NCBI RefSeq assembly: GCF_019219025.1
Contig: NZ_JAHUWN010000017.1
Span: forward strand, 62,001-126,000
Reading direction: 5' to 3'
Source of the DNA: Bacillus sp. sid0103
GTDB lineage: Bacteria > Bacillota > Bacilli > Bacillales_B > DSM-18226
DNA: 64,000 nt
The translations under genes were made by a program, and so were the position numbers. The notes under the pieces were generated by a model. It ran no database searches and was not told the origin of the DNA. It saw nothing but the letters and a program-made list of their open reading frames with translations. Of this stretch, positions 63,714-64,000 are shown in pieces (positions within the stretch are counted from its first letter, which is position 1; each line of letters opens with the position of its first letter).

Positions 63714-64000
63714 ATGAAGCGGGAAGATTTAATTGCACCAGAAAAGTATAATCTTGTTTCTGAAGTAGAACAGTTTGCAAAAGAACCAACCAGGATAGCA
63801 TTGAAGTGGGAGAATGAAGCTGGGGAGACCAAGAAAGTTACATACGAGCAATTAATGAAAAAAGTAAATCAAGCCGCAAATGTATTCGTTACCAATGGGT
63901 TAAATAAGGGCGATGTTGTGCTTGTCATCGTGCCGCGTCTCATTGAAGCATATATCGTTTATTTAGCTGCATTAAAAGCGGGCTTGGTTGTCATTCCAAG
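63714..64000 (+). CDS. mbcS: Acyl-CoA synthetase MbcS-like, N-terminal part (partial)
   Basis: The window ends after 95 codons. The protein opens MKREDLIAPEKYNLVSEVEQ and shows the ANL-superfamily start: IALKWENEAGETKKVTYEQL, NGLNKGDVVLVIVPRLIEAY. Position after sspA and this N-terminus suggest YtcI/MbcS, which activates medium and branched-chain acids. AGGGGGAGAAGG precedes ATG 63714. The catalytic region is outside the window. Confidence 0.75.
   Translation, partial: MKREDLIAPEKYNLVSEVEQFAKEPTRIALKWENEAGETKKVTYEQLMKKVNQAANVFVTNGLNKGDVVLVIVPRLIEAYIVYLAALKAGLVVIP

Overview
The window looks like the chromosome of a low-GC, endospore-forming Bacillaceae bacterium, probably Neobacillus/Bacillus-like. 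The evidence is AT-rich Firmicute codon use, strong GGAGG ribosome sites, U-tract terminators, T-boxes, an alpha/beta-type SASP gene behind a SigG-like promoter, RefZ, YtxGH with a SigB-like promoter, BrxC, and gene order close to the B. subtilis ytzE-ytjP-ytkP ... ccpA ... acuABC/acsA ... tyrS ... rpsD ... ezrA-nifZ-thiI-sspA region. Species cannot be fixed from this sequence alone. Family names below rest on recognised motifs and remembered relatives; no database was searched.

Bases 1-31,500 are mostly a conserved backbone. They hold the end of a LysR regulator, an amino-acid permease, ytzE, dipeptidase PepV and D-alanine aminotransferase. A 52-bp tandem array sits between the convergent dat and cysteine-synthase genes. 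Next come thpR, a lipid kinase, amyX, ytmP, trmB, ytnP, ytoP, ytpP, ytpQ, sftA, murC, an M29 peptidase, ytxGH, brxC, aroA, ccpA, and the divergent acuABC/acsA acetyl-CoA synthetase control module.

Bases 31,500-42,500 carry a class A PBP, T-box-controlled tyrS, the glutamate transporter gltT facing a GlnK-GlnL two-component pair, and a second T-box permease that is probably for leucine. The gltT promoter shows both a GlnL-type direct repeat and a cre box. This makes a plausible local nitrogen/carbon circuit.

Bases 42,500-53,000 are accessory DNA. Single small genes, mostly encoding membrane proteins, alternate with a dyad-symmetric repeat (R1-R9) that appears to combine terminator, hairpin and promoter, giving a cassette-array look without an integrase. 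Mixed in are decayed mobile elements: a group II intron with an in-frame core deletion, an N-truncated IS110-family transposase with a possible bridge-RNA region, and IS21 fragments. There are also gene fragments (phosphonatase-like, NAD(P)-binding, SMI1-like, YolD) and a lone LexA box.

Bases 53,000-64,000 return to backbone: rpsD with a long leader, a diguanylate cyclase gene broken by one in-frame stop, methionine gamma-lyase, fRMsr, refZ, ezrA, nifZ-thiI, sspA and the start of an acyl-CoA synthetase gene. Several dispersed intergenic repeat families, including a 162-bp MITE-like pair, punctuate the backbone. No rRNA, tRNA or CRISPR array was seen.
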